Assembly: GCA_002049455.2 (NCBI GenBank)
Contig: KV918979.1
Coordinates: forward strand, 62,001-126,000
From: Porphyra umbilicalis
Taxonomy: Eukaryota > Rhodophyta > Bangiophyceae > Bangiales > Bangiaceae
DNA length: 64,000 nucleotides
Direction of reading: 5' to 3'
Shown one piece after another: positions 30,541 through 41,856 of the stretch (position 1 is the stretch's first letter; every line of letters begins with the position of its first letter). Below the pieces are notes generated by a model, which saw nothing but the letters and a program-made list of their open reading frames with translations, had not been told where the DNA came from and made no database searches. The translations under genes were made by a program, and so were the position numbers.

Positions 30541-31656
30541 TCGTCGTCGTCAACCGAGACGGACGCGTCGGAGCTGTCCGGAAACGACGGCGACGCTGCC
30601 CCCGACGTCATCGACATATTCTCGAAGGAGACGCGCGAGCACGTGCTCGGTCTACTGGAAAAGGGCTACCCCTCCAGCGACGTGGCGGAGATTATTGAAT
30701 GCTCGTAGCGGTCCATGCGCCGCTGTATCCAGCACTTTGAGACGAACGGCACGGTCTGGTGCCATCCACGGCTGCGCAACCACGAAAACGACGCGGCTAT
30801 CCGCAACCCGCAGCTCACGTGCGCCATCCTCACCCTTGTGGAGACGGAGCCGGCGGCGTTCTTGCGTGACCACGTGGACCTGCTCATGGCGCTGAGCCCG
30901 GACTACCCCACCAGCGACCATCGTTGGGTCAGCGCGGCGACAGTGTACGGTGTGCTGCGGTATCACGGCTACACTCGCAAAACGATTGATCGGCTGTAAG
31001 CAGAGAGCTCCGAGGCTGTTCAAAGGGAGTTTGCTGTCCCGGTCGATGAGCTTTCTGTGCGATGCCTCGGGTCGTTCGACGAGACGCACACGGCGGAGAG
31101 CGACATGCTACGTCGCTTTGGTCGATCCCGTCGGAACGTGCCGTGCGTCCTGCGCGACCGAGACGCGCGGACAATGAAGCGGACGAGCACGATGATGGGG
31201 GTGACGCTGACGCACGGCGTGCTGTGGTCACAGACCGTCATAGTCGGAAATGCGCAGACGTTGGACGACTGGCGCTTGTTCCTGCAATGTCTTCACGCGC
31301 TCATGAACACGTACATCCCGGAACTGCCTTGGGAGATGCAGCCGGACGCCTGCGTAGTGCTGTACGACAACGCGAGCATCCACGACCACTGGGGGGACTA
31401 GTATATGCAGGCGAATGGCATCCACTATGTGCGGCTCACTCCGTACTCTCCAAACCTGCAGCCGATCGAGGGCGTCTTTGCCGATCTCAAGGAGCACGTG
31501 AGGTCGCTCGTGTTTGAGGAAGGGCGGTACTTGGACAAGCCCTTCCACCTGATGGCTGCCGCCGTCGGCATGCTCACCACTGCCCAGGTGGCCGGCCAGT
31601 TCTCCCGCGTGTCGCACGAGACCTCCCGGCTCCTGACGGGTGTGGCTCCTGCGTGA
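30541..31656 (+). pseudogene. Tc1/IS630-family transposase, three in-frame stops
   Basis: One frame from about 30541 to TGA 31656, with stops TAG 30706-30708, TAA 30997-30999 and TAG 31399-31401 but no frameshift. N-terminal helix-turn-helix: LLEKGYPSSDVAEIIECS and RCIQHFETNGTV. Catalytic motifs: FDETHTAESDMLRRFGRS (Asp 31078-31080), VVLYDNASIH (Asp 31366-31368), LTPYSPNLQPIEGVFADLK (Glu 31468-31470), giving a D...D(33)E arrangement. These are hallmark ISL630/Tc1-mariner signatures; such enzymes insert at TA. No terminal repeats could be paired with it, and its ends do not obviously match the TA-type MITEs of this window. All catalytic residues remain, so decay is recent or the stops are few by chance. 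Confidence 0.8.
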
Positions 31657-32170
31657 GTTGGCGGTTTTTTCTTTGTTGATGGTATCTCCATTCTGTTTCT
31701 GGCTGCACGTCTGGAGCCAGTAGCCAGTGTCTTTTCCTCTGAAGTGTGGGTGTGCTTGCGTGTGGCGTTGGTGCGCTTGACAAAGTAGGTTACACTATTC
31801 TGCATAGAAGCAATCGTCCCGGTGCCGACTGTGGATACCAGCCCCAGCCACCAGTGTTGGTTGTGAATCCTAGCGCCACACAGTGTGCCCGCCGCCTTCC
31901 CATCATCCTCCGCCGACTGTTGCGAGCTTGGGCGGCAGCCCGGTAGTCCTCCGCCAACCCCCGCCGCTCAGCTGCAGCCAACCTCGATGGGACGAACCAC
32001 TCCACCCGCGATCAGCGCCGCCGGGCGATGGCCGTCACAGGCTTGGCGACAGAATCCTTGGCGCCGCCGCCAGGGACTACCAAGGCCACGCGCACGCTCG
32101 CCAATTTCGGCGGCTGCGGCGCCGACGCAGCTGCCAAGCGGGGATCGATGCCGCGGGGGTCGCCGTCACT
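31657..32170. other. no recognisable gene
   Basis: 3' flank of the transposase. It may hold the right end of that transposon, but no inverted repeat could be matched. Confidence 0.4.
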
Positions 32171-32179
32171 GCCACCACT

Positions 32180-32910
32180 ACCGAGGCCACGGCCGCCGTG
32201 TTCGCGGCCGAGCGGCGGTTTCGCCGCGGGCGCCGCCGTCATTGGCGCCTCGCCGCCGCCACAACACAGCCATCACAACCGACGCGGTGGCCGCCGTGTT
32301 CGCAGCCGAGCGGCGGTCACCGCCGCGGGCGCCGCCGTCGCCGCCGCCGTCACAGCCGCCGCCATTGCCGCCACTACCTCACAGGTATCCCTTGTTTTCC
32401 GTGGCTGAGCCGTGGTGGACGAGCCGCCGTCACTGACGTCGCTGCTGCCTCCCCGCCGCCAGCACAGAGGCGGTGCCCACCGTCTTCGCGGAAAAGCGGC
32501 GGCCGACGCCGCGAGCGCCGCCATCACCACCGTCGCCGCCGACTCACCGCCGCCAGTGCAGAGGCGGTGGCCGCCGTCTTCGCGGAAAAGCGGCGGCCGA
32601 CGCCGCGATCGCCGCCATCACCAGCGTCGCCGCCGCCTCACCGCCGCCAGTGCAGAGGCGGCGGCCGCTGTCGTCGCGGAAAAGCGGCGGCCGACGCCGC
32701 GAGCGCCGCAGCACCACCGTCGCTGCCGCCTCACCGTTACCAGTGCAGAGGCCGTAGGCACCGTGTCCACGGCGGAGCGGCGGCGGACGCCGCGGGCGCC
32801 GCCGTCGCCCCCGCGTCACCACCACCAGTGCAGAGTCGCCGGCCGCCGTGTTCGAGGCACAGTGGCGGCCGGCGCTGCGGGCGCCGCCGTCACCGCCGCC
32901 ATGCGGCAGC
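32180..32910. repeat. ~94-bp GC-rich tandem array
   Basis: CAGAGGCGG...TTCGCGGAAAAGCGGCGGCC recurs at about 32465, 32559, 32653, 32746 and 32831 (spacings 94, 94, 93, 85), with more diverged copies upstream around 32180-32340. Produces long Arg/Pro/Ala open frames, rejected as genes. Confidence 0.8.
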
Positions 32911-35900
32911 AGTTGGGAGGGGGACGGGTGGTTGCCAGCGTAGCGCGAGATGCGGATGCCGCAGCAGTCGCTGCTGCGGACGGGTTGCAAGTGCTGGGAT
33001 TAGGATGGTGGCTGCGTTTGCTGTCTGCCAGGCGCCCGGCCTAAATGGTTTTGGCTGACAGCTATCAAGTAGCCTGTCTATCAGCCTCAGCCGCGGTCGA
33101 TTTCCGAATCTGCATATGGCATGAAGAGCACAAGGAGTGGAACTCGAAGAGCGACATGGATCGAACACAACTACTTGACATTGTCGTCCGAAACGCATCC
33201 CCTGCACACCAACTCTCGGAAAACGGCGGGGGCTACCCGAAAAATGATGAATATCCTGTTCAGTTTGGAGACTTCAGGGCCGTCTCGGTCGGAAGTATCA
33301 TTCTGATCCCATATCTCACGACATGGCTGCCGAAACGTCTGCAACATCTCCTCGCTGCGTGTCCACGCGCTCTTACTTTTGGCGCCAGTCTTCCAGGTTG
33401 CTGCTCTCGCGATCACCTGTCTCTGAGATCGGCTGGTGGGTCGGGAGGTCACAGGTCGCCCCCGTCGTGACGCCGTCCCCATGCCCGCGTCGTTGGCTGT
33501 ACTCGTCCGCTCGTTGCGAGGCCGTCGTTGTCCGCTCGGTTTGTCGCCGTCGCTGTGTGGACGCGACGGCCCCAACGCCGTCCCATCTTTGGGTCACCGT
33601 CCTCTCCTGTTCTGATGGTCTCCCGACGCATTCACCCTGTACGTGTGCTTTTTTCACCCTCTTTCGCGCATTTTGCTTCAGTCTTCTATTCGTGTACGTT
33701 GATCTCCGGCATCGTCTCGTGCCCCCCACGACCTTGTCTTTGGTGAAAGAAGCAGTGGTCGATGTGGTGGCCATCACAGCAGCGCTGTTCCATGACATGG
33801 TCCTCTTTTTCTCTGTGGAAAGCAGCCTGTGTGCTCATGCCCGGCTAAGCATATGAATCACGATGTCTTTTCCTCTTTTATCCGTGCCCCAAAATGCCGT
33901 CGCTTCTCGTTTGTGTAGATTGATAACACCGCTGTCCGCCTCGAGATCACCGTCGTCATCCCGCAATCGGCGGCGGCCGACGGGTGGCTCCACGTCCGCG
34001 CCAGTGACGGCGACCACGCGGGCGGGGCGGGTGAGCGCCACGCCAGCACCGGCGGGAGAGCACCGCGCGGCGGAACGACGTCGCGAGACGGTGACCGCGC
34101 GTCGACTGTCAGACGCGGCCCACACTACCCCCGCCCCACACCCACCGCCCCCCACCCGTCTTTGCGCCGTCCTGCTGCGCCTCCCCCAACCTTCGCGCCG
34201 GAAAGCGTCCACCCTGTCCCACCTGTTGTCGCCAGTCGGGCGTGGACCCACCGGATGCGGGTTATCGACGCGCGGTCCCGCCGCCAGCTCATCCGCCGCC
34301 GCCACCGTCTGGGTGCGTCGGGGCACGCGGGGCACGGAGCGGGGGCCGTAAAGGCGGCCGCCCGGCGCCGCGCGGCGCCACCTCCCCAACAGTGACCGCC
34401 GCCGCCCGGCGACCGCGGCGGCACGGGGCGACGAGCGACGGCGTGCCGCACTATGACGGAGACCACCTCCCCGACTTCGTCCGTATCAACGTCGCGTCGG
34501 GCGACGTGTACAAATGACCGGAAGTAACAGGGAAAGCCGAGATATAGGAGTTTTGAAGGGGCGGGGGTGTGTGATGAGAGCGCATGCTGCGAGCCACGCA
34601 GAATCTAGGGTAGTCCGGTTGCAGGTCTTTTTCTTCCTTTTACTCACACGCATGGGGCTCGGGTCAACGCTGCGGAATCTGTCGCGCTTCCATGGCGCTG
34701 ACCATAGCAGCGGTTACGACGGACGTCTGCGAGTGCAGACAACAAAGCCGTACGGACGAGCCCTTCCGCCAACTCGCTTGTACGACCGTCTGCGGCTACC
34801 AAACTCGCCCACCTCCGCCACCGCCGTCCATGGTCAGCTCCCTGACCTCCAGCACAACCAGACCCGCTGCGTGTAGTTTCGAGGCGCCGGTCCGCTCTCG
34901 GCACGTGGCGCTCTGGACGCGACCTGCACATGCCCACCCACCCGGCATCCTCACCGCCCGATTCGCGCACCTCACGCTGCCCCCGTGGCGAGGCGGGTCA
35001 CGGGTGTCGGCCCCCGCACGCCGCCGCTGCCTCGCTGGCCGACAGTGACCGACAACCTTTGCACCACACGTCGGCCGCCGCGCCGGCCGCATGCGCGCCA
35101 ACGGGCCGGGGAGACCCGTCCCAGCGGCCACTGCAGACAAGAGGGTAGACGCCCGTTGCCCCCCCCACCCGAGGCCGCGTCGGTCTTGCAAGCGCCCTCA
35201 GACGGCGGTGCGTCTCAAAGGGTTTGCTCCCAAACGCCCACCCGCACCCGTCCTCGACCGAGCGCGCCGCCGTTGGGCATCTGGCCCAGGGGCGTGACCG
35301 ACACGTGACGGGCGGCGCTGCGCGCGGGCGGCGCGTGCCGCCCGCCCGTCGCGCTTGCGCAGCACGGGGCCGCCGCACGCGTACTGTGGTATCCAAGAAG
35401 ACATCAGTCTGAAGCACAGAGTAGCACGAAGACACAACATGCACCCACACCCCCCTCAAATTCTGAGAAACGCACCCCCCGTGTCCCCCATGTATTCATG
35501 AAGCGAGAGCGTGCGCATCTGTCCCACAAGATGGCACCCTAGTAGCTGCTGGTTGTACCCGAAGCACCCGACACGCCTCTCTTACCGTCACCGGCCGATG
35601 ATGCAGCCGCCATTCTCGGACCCGCCACAGTAGCAGTATCGCCGCCGGTACCGCGACCGGCACCATCGCCGATACGGCCGCGATGCCCGTTGTCCTCCCC
35701 AACAGCCCGACGAGGAACCTGCGTCTCCGCCTCCGAGTCGCTGGGCGGCATCACCGGCTCGTTAAAAGGCGGGCCGCTGGAGCTGCCGGTGCTCGCGGTG
35801 GGCTGCTCCACCGAGACAATGCACGGACCGGCGCTGCTCTCCTCATTAAAGGTGAGGGTGGGCCTTGGCTCGTTGGGGGTGTAGTGGTTTCTGCCCGCAA

Positions 35901-36305
35901 AGCCGAAGGGGCACGGCCCCGTCAGAGAACCCAGCACAGGATGTGGATCGACACAAAGGAGAAAGAACACAAACTCCTGGATCACAGGGCGCAGAGCGCA
36001 CCAGAACGCCGGAACTAACGCAAACGCAACGCTGATTTATTCAAGTACGCACGATGACCCCAAAGCATCTACTCTCTTAAAGACGGTTGTAGGCTACTTT
36101 TGTCCGTCCGTCCGCGACCACCCCGAATTGCTGATCGTTCAACAGTGTCAGTGTTCACCCCCGATTCCAGCCAGGTGGCCAGTGTTCATACGTATTTACG
36201 GATTTCATGGCACGGCCGGTACATGAAGTGCGGGTCGGTCGGTTTTTCAGGCCCCATGACCGAATTATGTACAAAACAATTGACGCTTTTTTTAGACGAA
36301 TGACA
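32911..36305. other. 3.4 kb with no recognisable gene
   Basis: Mixed GC-rich unique sequence. Notable but unassigned frames: plus 33045-33470, minus 33835-34389 and minus 35539-35985 (the last has acidic/Ser-rich text with DSEAETQVPRR). None has a motif, reliable start or splice sites, so I leave them uncalled. No terminal repeats or RNA genes seen. Confidence 0.4.
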
Positions 36306-36309
36306 ACAG

Positions 36310-36720
36310 AAAACTAGCTATGAAAAGCTGTGAGGTGGGGCGGGGAGGGGTGGGTTGAAGTTGAGTGGGGTGTTTTGGGTTGAGCCGGTGGGTTGGAAAG
36401 GGGTAACGTGTGGCGGGGTGGCGTGGCGCGGCGTGGCGTGGCGCGGGTGGGGTGGCGTGGTCTGGGTGGCGCGGGCGGGGTGTGATGAAGTGGGGTTGAG
36501 CATGTGGCGTGGGGCGGGGCGGGGTGGGGTGGGGTGGGGTGTGGTGGGGTTGAGCTGGTGGGGTGGGGAGTGGTGGCATGCCGTGGCGTGGCGTGGGTTG
36601 TGGTGGCGTGGCGCGGGTGGGGTGGGGTGGCACGGGTGGCGCAGGTGGTATGGCGTGGCGTGGCGCGGCACGGATGGGATGGCGTGGCGCTGGTGGCACG
36701 GGTGGCGTGGCGTGTTGTCG
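36310..36720. repeat. G/T-rich low-complexity array (first block)
   Basis: Degenerate repeats of GGTGGGG, GGCGTGGCG and GCGGGGTGG with almost no A or C-runs on the plus strand: strong strand asymmetry and G-quadruplex potential. The complementary proline-rich frame of >460 codons is an artefact. Confidence 0.8.
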
Positions 36721-37275
36721 GACAAGGACGAGGGAGGGGGAGCAAGTACAAACTGCTCCCCCTGGCCAGGTGTCAGCCGGCGGCACGAGCGACCAGGACC
36801 ATGCGGGGACCTGGATGAAGGGGGAGCGACGAGATGCAAGTGCTGACACAGGGGGGAGGGGACCGTGGCTGCCCGACAGGCCGCAGGCCCCATGCCCCAC
36901 CGGGACGGTCTCCCTGTCGGTCAGGCGTCCGGGACGAGGCAAGTGCGCACCACGCGTCCCGTCCGCCTGTCGTTTGTACGGGTGAGGGATACCGGGACGA
37001 GACAAGGGTGCGACGCGGTATGAGCCAAGGAGAGGAAGGAGTGGAGGGCCGAGGGGGAGTCGTAGGTGCGGGCAGTGGGGCGAGAGGACGGAGAGGTCCG
37101 ACCAAGGGCGCTGCGGGCGCCGCCTTGAGCGGTTATAACTGGCTGCGGCGGGGACTTGCCCCGAAGCAGAGGGAAGTTGGGAATTCTCTATCATGTATCG
37201 AGCATAGCTAGGGGCGCAGCGCGCGGGTGGCGCGCACAAGCGTTGGCACACGGCACGCGGACGGCGTGCGCGTGC
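36721..37275. other. spacer between the G-rich blocks
   Basis: Unique GC-rich sequence, no supported gene. Confidence 0.4.
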
Positions 37276-37279
37276 GGGA

Positions 37280-37570
37280 GGTCTCACAACATGGCGTGGC
37301 GCGGGTGGCTCAGGTATTGTGGCGTGGAGTGGGGTGGCGCGAGTGCGATGGCGTGGACTGGAATGCCGCGGGTGGCGTGGGGTGGCGTGGGGTGGCGTGG
37401 GATCGGGTGAAATTATGTGGGTCTGGGTGGCGTCTGGTCGGGTCTGGTTGGGTGGGGTGGGATTCGGCGGGGTCGGTTCGGGTCGGGTGGGGTTGCGTGT
37501 GATGGGGTCGGGTTGGGTCGGGTCGGGTCTGGTCCTCTCGGGCGAGGTTGGGTGGAGTAGGGAGGTGTGA
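37280..37570. repeat. G/T-rich low-complexity array (second block)
   Basis: Same orientation as the block at 36310, grading from GGTGGCGTGG units into GGGTCGGGTTGGG-like units near 37430-37550. The last part is superficially telomere-like but too irregular and internal. Confidence 0.75.
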
Positions 37571-37991
37571 ATGTGGTAGATGAGATGGAGTGCAAAGCGT
37601 GAATGATGGCGCAGTCGTTGCATTTGAGTATGAACGGGAGTGCAGGAGGTACAGCGTGGAGAGGTTCGCGTCGCTTCATCGCGGCGACACCTCATATATC
37701 TTCTGGACAGGGCCCCAAGACTTTATTCTGGAGAACACCACAGGCGCGTGCCAGCCGACGGGCACTCCTGTCATATAGAGCATCGCATTCATGGTGCTCT
37801 GTGCATGAAGAACACCCGTTTCTCCGTGTTTCTGAAGGCTTGATGACTGAGGTGCTAGCCGTCTACGGGTATCTAGAGGCGCGCCATTTACACCTCACTT
37901 CGACACGGGTACACCTGTGGCATCCTCTGGTTAGGGCGCCGTCACATGCTTCCTGAGCATCCTACAGGCGCTAGCCGGCCGACGGGCACTA

Positions 37992-38391
37992 TTGCTGGTT
38001 GCCCATTTTTGTCCTGGGGGACTGGGACTGGGACTGGGACTGACTGTGTTTCACCAATCAGGTGACCCCCTGGGACCGACTCTGTCCTTCTCACAGCACC
38101 AATGTGCTCATACGCATTGGAATCGCACATCAGCATCTCAGCAGTTTTGCATATCTCTAGGGCAAACAGTGAGAATTCTCCGGATCACGGCACGATCTGG
38201 ACTCGGAGCGGAGATGATCCGCTTGCAGGGTAGGAAAACAGTAAGTTCTCGTCTGTGCAAGGCCCTCGTCACGAACCCGCACATTTTATTGGCTGAAGTC
38301 GCGTCTGACAGCGCTTCTAAGCCAATTGTAGGCCCTTATTCGCAGTCAGTCCCAGTCTCAGTCCACAAGGACAGAATTGGGCAAGCAGCAA
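37992..38391. mobile_element. 400-bp MITE, TTGCTG family
   Basis: Ends TTGCTGGTTGCCCATTTTTG and inverted TTGCTGCTTGCCCAATTCTG, followed on both sides by TGTCC and GGACTG/GACTGGGACTGACTG text, ~55 bp of arm similarity. Flanked by TA (37990-37991, 38392-38393). Includes GGGACT triplets (38024-38042). Non-coding. Third copy of the family seen at 7478 and 19975. Confidence 0.85.
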
Positions 38392-38428
38392 TAGTACACT
38401 CATATACCCTCAGAAACAAGACGCAGGA

Positions 38429-38824
38429 TGTGGTATTAATAACGTTAGTTCAATTACCAGTGTACTGAGACCGACCGTAGCCAAGCAATAAAGCGAGTTC
38501 TATCGCCGTCGCGGCGAGGAAGAAAGACCTTTTGTTGAAGGGCATCCGATGGGGAGCCGGGTGGCGCCCACGACGGCGACCCCGAACCCACGGTGATTTA
38601 ATACAAACGAGGGCACCGGTCGATCGACCGTCCGATCACAAGCGATCGTAATGAGTGCCGGCAGACAGATAAGACAAGCAAGCAAACAAACAATAAAAAA
38701 TGAACAATGCGGAAGTAACCCCCCAAAGGGCGTGCCACAGGCCAATTCCCACAATACATGGGCTTTGGTCGGTCAGGGGGGCTACTTGTGGCCAATTGCC
38801 AATTGGGAGCAGAGATATGCTACA
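38429..38824 (-). repeat. Gypsy 3' LTR
   Basis: 396 bp, TG...CA ended, next to CAGGA on the outside. About 98% identical to the copy at 48197-48592. Confidence 0.92.
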
Positions 38825-39528
38825 TACCTCCAACGCGAGATTCGAACCGTCCCGGTGAGGTCCGAGGATTGTGAAACCCGATTGGGCGATCGCGGCCTCG
38901 TACGGGCCCGCGCGGGCGCAACCGCCCAGGCGGCGGGAGCCGTGGGGGCGCACCGCCCAGTCCCGATTGGGGGGAGGTGGCGGTTCGCCGTCGTCGGTCG
39001 CGACCGTCCGGCCACGCACGCGTGGGCGCGGGTGGCGGGCAGCTGGCGCTGCGGGTCCGATCGACGCTTGCGCGTACGCGCGCCCGCGCAGGCGGGTCGG
39101 CGTCGGCGTGGGCGTGGGGGCCATGCGGCCGGTTGCCTGGTGACGAGCGTCGGGGTTAAGACACGTTGATGTGCCGGTGCGTCGGGCAGCACGTGTTTGG
39201 GCGACCGTCGTCGGCTCCGAGTGGCGCCTACTTCGTCGGGGTTTTGACTACCCTGACGACTCGGCGAAAGCCGGGACGCGGGCCCGTGTTGTCGAGAGTG
39301 GGGGTGGGGTCCGCACCTCAAGACCGGTTACCACCGAGTCGTGCGCGCGGTGCAGCACTTGCTGGGTGGTCATCGTCGTTGCCGGCAGGCGCCGACCTCG
39401 TCGGGGTTTTGACTATCTTGGCGACGAGGCGAAAGCCGGGGCGCGGGTCCGCGTTGTGTCGGCACGGGGCCATCCCGTGTCTTCATGCTCACGCACAGGT
39501 CGCGGCCTAACGGCAACGTTGAGTAGGA

Positions 39529-41715
39529 TTGCGCCACCGCGAGGTGGCGAACCGCGAGGTTGCGGACCCGGTGAGTGTGGGTTTGCGCTGGGTGGGGGGG
39601 GGCGGCGCGCACGGCGGTGACGGCGGCAAGCGCGGCAAGCCCGGCGGCGAGCGCGGCAGCAAGCCCGTCAAGCCCGGCGGCGACGGCGGCAAGGGCGGCA
39701 AGCGCGGCAAGCCCGGCGGCGAGAGCCAGGGTAAACACCCCCGAACGGCCAACGCCATGGCGGATTCGGCCGCGATGGCGGTGGACGGCGGCGTTGCCGA
39801 TGGCGGGGTGGTCATCGACGGGGCGCATGCCGCCGCGGAGGGCCACCCGGAAGTGGATTGCTTCACGGACCCGGAGGTCTTGTGCCAGTTTCAGCCTCGC
39901 GGCTCGTACTACGCACACGCGGAACCTGTGGAGGTGGTTGATGGGGTCCCGCAGGTCACCGACAACCGTCTGTATGACATGTGCGTGCGCAACCGCGCTC
40001 GTGCGCACACGCGTCGTGTCTGCGCGCATTACGAGGCGTTGCCCGACTTCGTTGACGTGATGGCGCAAGCCGGGTTGCCGGACCACGCGGGCGACCGCGT
40101 GGCCGAGGTCCACGGGGACCCGTACTTTGGGAACCAGGGCCCCCAGCGTCGTGTGTACGAAGTGATGTCGTTTTGCAGCGAGTTAATGCGCTACCAAGTG
40201 CCTTCGCACCCGTTTCACCGCTTGGTTTACGCCAATGCGCTTTTGTTCCCTGTGAAGGGCACAGAGACGATCGAGGCAGCGGCCAATCCGTTTTGCCGCT
40301 TGTTGCGCAACTGGCCGAAGGCCGTCTTCCTCAAGCGGGCTCTCGCCGAGGACCTTTCGGTCCCGTTTGGGCACGACTCCGGCCTGGAGCCGTACCTCGA
40401 GCAGCTCGCGCTGGTGAAGCACGAGGAGAACGAAAACGTCGAGGACGATCGCAGTCCGCGTGTCACCGGTTTGCTGAACCTCTTCCGGTTGCCGATGTTC
40501 CCATCCGACCACCGTTGGGCCGCCGACACGCGCTTATTTCGCGGTCGCGAGCTGATGCCCACCGCGTGGGCGGCTGGATTTCTCCGTGCGCCACGGACGT
40601 TGGACTTGTCCCGTTAGCTTCCGCCTATCCCGTCATGGGAGCCTCACACGGGGTTGTGGGTGGCGACCCCCGTAGTGGTGTCGTACCTGGCGGATGCGTT
40701 GCGCAACGCCTACAGCTCAGGCTGGCAGGATGTGTACTCCGAGTACTACTGAAACTTAGTTGCTGCGTGGGTTCACACCCTTAAGGAGGACAAGCTCTTC
40801 GTCCACTTGGACGATAGGACGCTTCGTCATTTCGACGCGTTGGATACGTCCAAGTTGAAGGACGCGCCCGACGGCGAAGCCAAGTACGTCTCGTACGGCA
40901 AGATGCGTCAGGCAGTGACGGCGTTTACCTGGCGGGAGGTCCTTAAGGACGTTGTCTGGCGCGACCGCGACTCTGAGGAAGCCCGTCAAGTGCGGGTCAC
41001 GGTCGACCCGACCAAGGAGTACGGCTTTTGCCTTCGTCACCCTGGTGTCGATTTCGACTGGGCGTTGGACCCGAACGCGCCACTCCCGATGGCTCGAATC
41101 ACTTCGAGCCACCCCGGGGTGTGGCGCCGTGGTCGTCGGAACTGGGCTCACGCCATTGGAGACGCCCGAGAGGGCCACTTCCGCCCGAGTTCGCCGCGGC
41201 GCGATCGCTCGCCGTCTCCGCCCCGGGCGGTGGATGCCACTTGGCCGACCCGCGCGTCTTCCTCCGCGGCGGTTGCCTTGTTTGGGTCGGCGCGCGCGCG
41301 CGATATACGCGCTCGCACGCCCTGTGGGGCAGCCTTGTCGGCGGTGGCTAACGCCTGGGTTGAGCAGATCGCGGGCCTGCGGACCGCTGTTGAGCGCGCG
41401 GACGGACGGGGTGTCGAGTCGGATTTGTCCATCATTGGACAGGCCGTGGCTCGCGCCGTTGACTGCGATGCCAACTACGGGCGATTCGCTCAGCACCTCG
41501 AGGCTATCCAGCCAGAGGAGGAGGCTATGCCGGCGCGTTTTAACGCGCAGAGCATCCTTGGTCGTCGGACCCATGAGGGCGAAGGCCCGTCGACGGGGGC
41601 GCCGCACTCTGCGCGCAACACGCGTGCGCGTAGTGTCTCGCAGGAGTCGGCGGCCAGTGTCGGCGCGAGCCGCGATTCCCGCCGGGACTCGCGTCATCGT
41701 GACGAGGAGGAGTAG
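39529..41715 (+). CDS. antisense coding block inside the Gypsy element (fossil part)
   Basis: Plus-strand open sequence, opposite to gag-pol, occupying most of the space between the pol end and the 3' LTR. The start is a basic Gly-rich repeat (GGKRGKPGGERGSKPVKPGG). The middle has well-mixed, protein-like text (FTDPEVLCQFQPRGSYYAHA, HPFHRLVYANALLFPVKGTE, HRWAADTRLFRGRELMPT) and later LVPSYGKMRQ-like and HPGVDFDWALDP stretches. The end is Ser/Arg-rich and acidic (SRRDSRHRDEEE). I recognise no family. Composition differs from the GC shadow frames elsewhere, so I think it codes. Some plant LTR elements carry antisense genes at this position; homology to those is not shown. Not fully intact. Confidence 0.5.
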
Positions 41716-41856
41716 CAAGGTTCACTGTTCAGTGACTTGCTCGGCTGACCCCAGCGGGGGGGGGTTGCCAATGTCGGAGGCTTACGCCTTTTAGGGTGTT
41801 GATGTTTCTTTGTCTTGTTGTTGTTTGTCGTTTGACATGTTTGTATCCACTTCTCA

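Noticed and set aside
30706-31401. Stop-codon reassignment (TAG/TAA read as amino acids)
   Set aside because: The secreted protein, Harbinger partner gene and others end normally at TAA/TGA; a decayed transposase explains the stops more simply.
31883-33058. 391-codon plus-strand frame
   Set aside because: Covers the ~94-bp tandem array; parallel open frames exist on the same strand; no domain.
37430-37560. Telomere repeat
   Set aside because: GGGT-like units are irregular, internal and grade into other G-rich words.
36292-37695. 467-codon minus-strand frame rich in Pro/Thr/Arg
   Set aside because: Complement of the G/T-rich low-complexity blocks; pure repeat translation.
39160-39480. Separate transposon inside the Gypsy element
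   Set aside because: The two similar ~60-base strings (CGTCGGGGTTTTGACTA near 39235 and 39400) are a simple direct duplication ~166 bp apart, without ends or target duplication.
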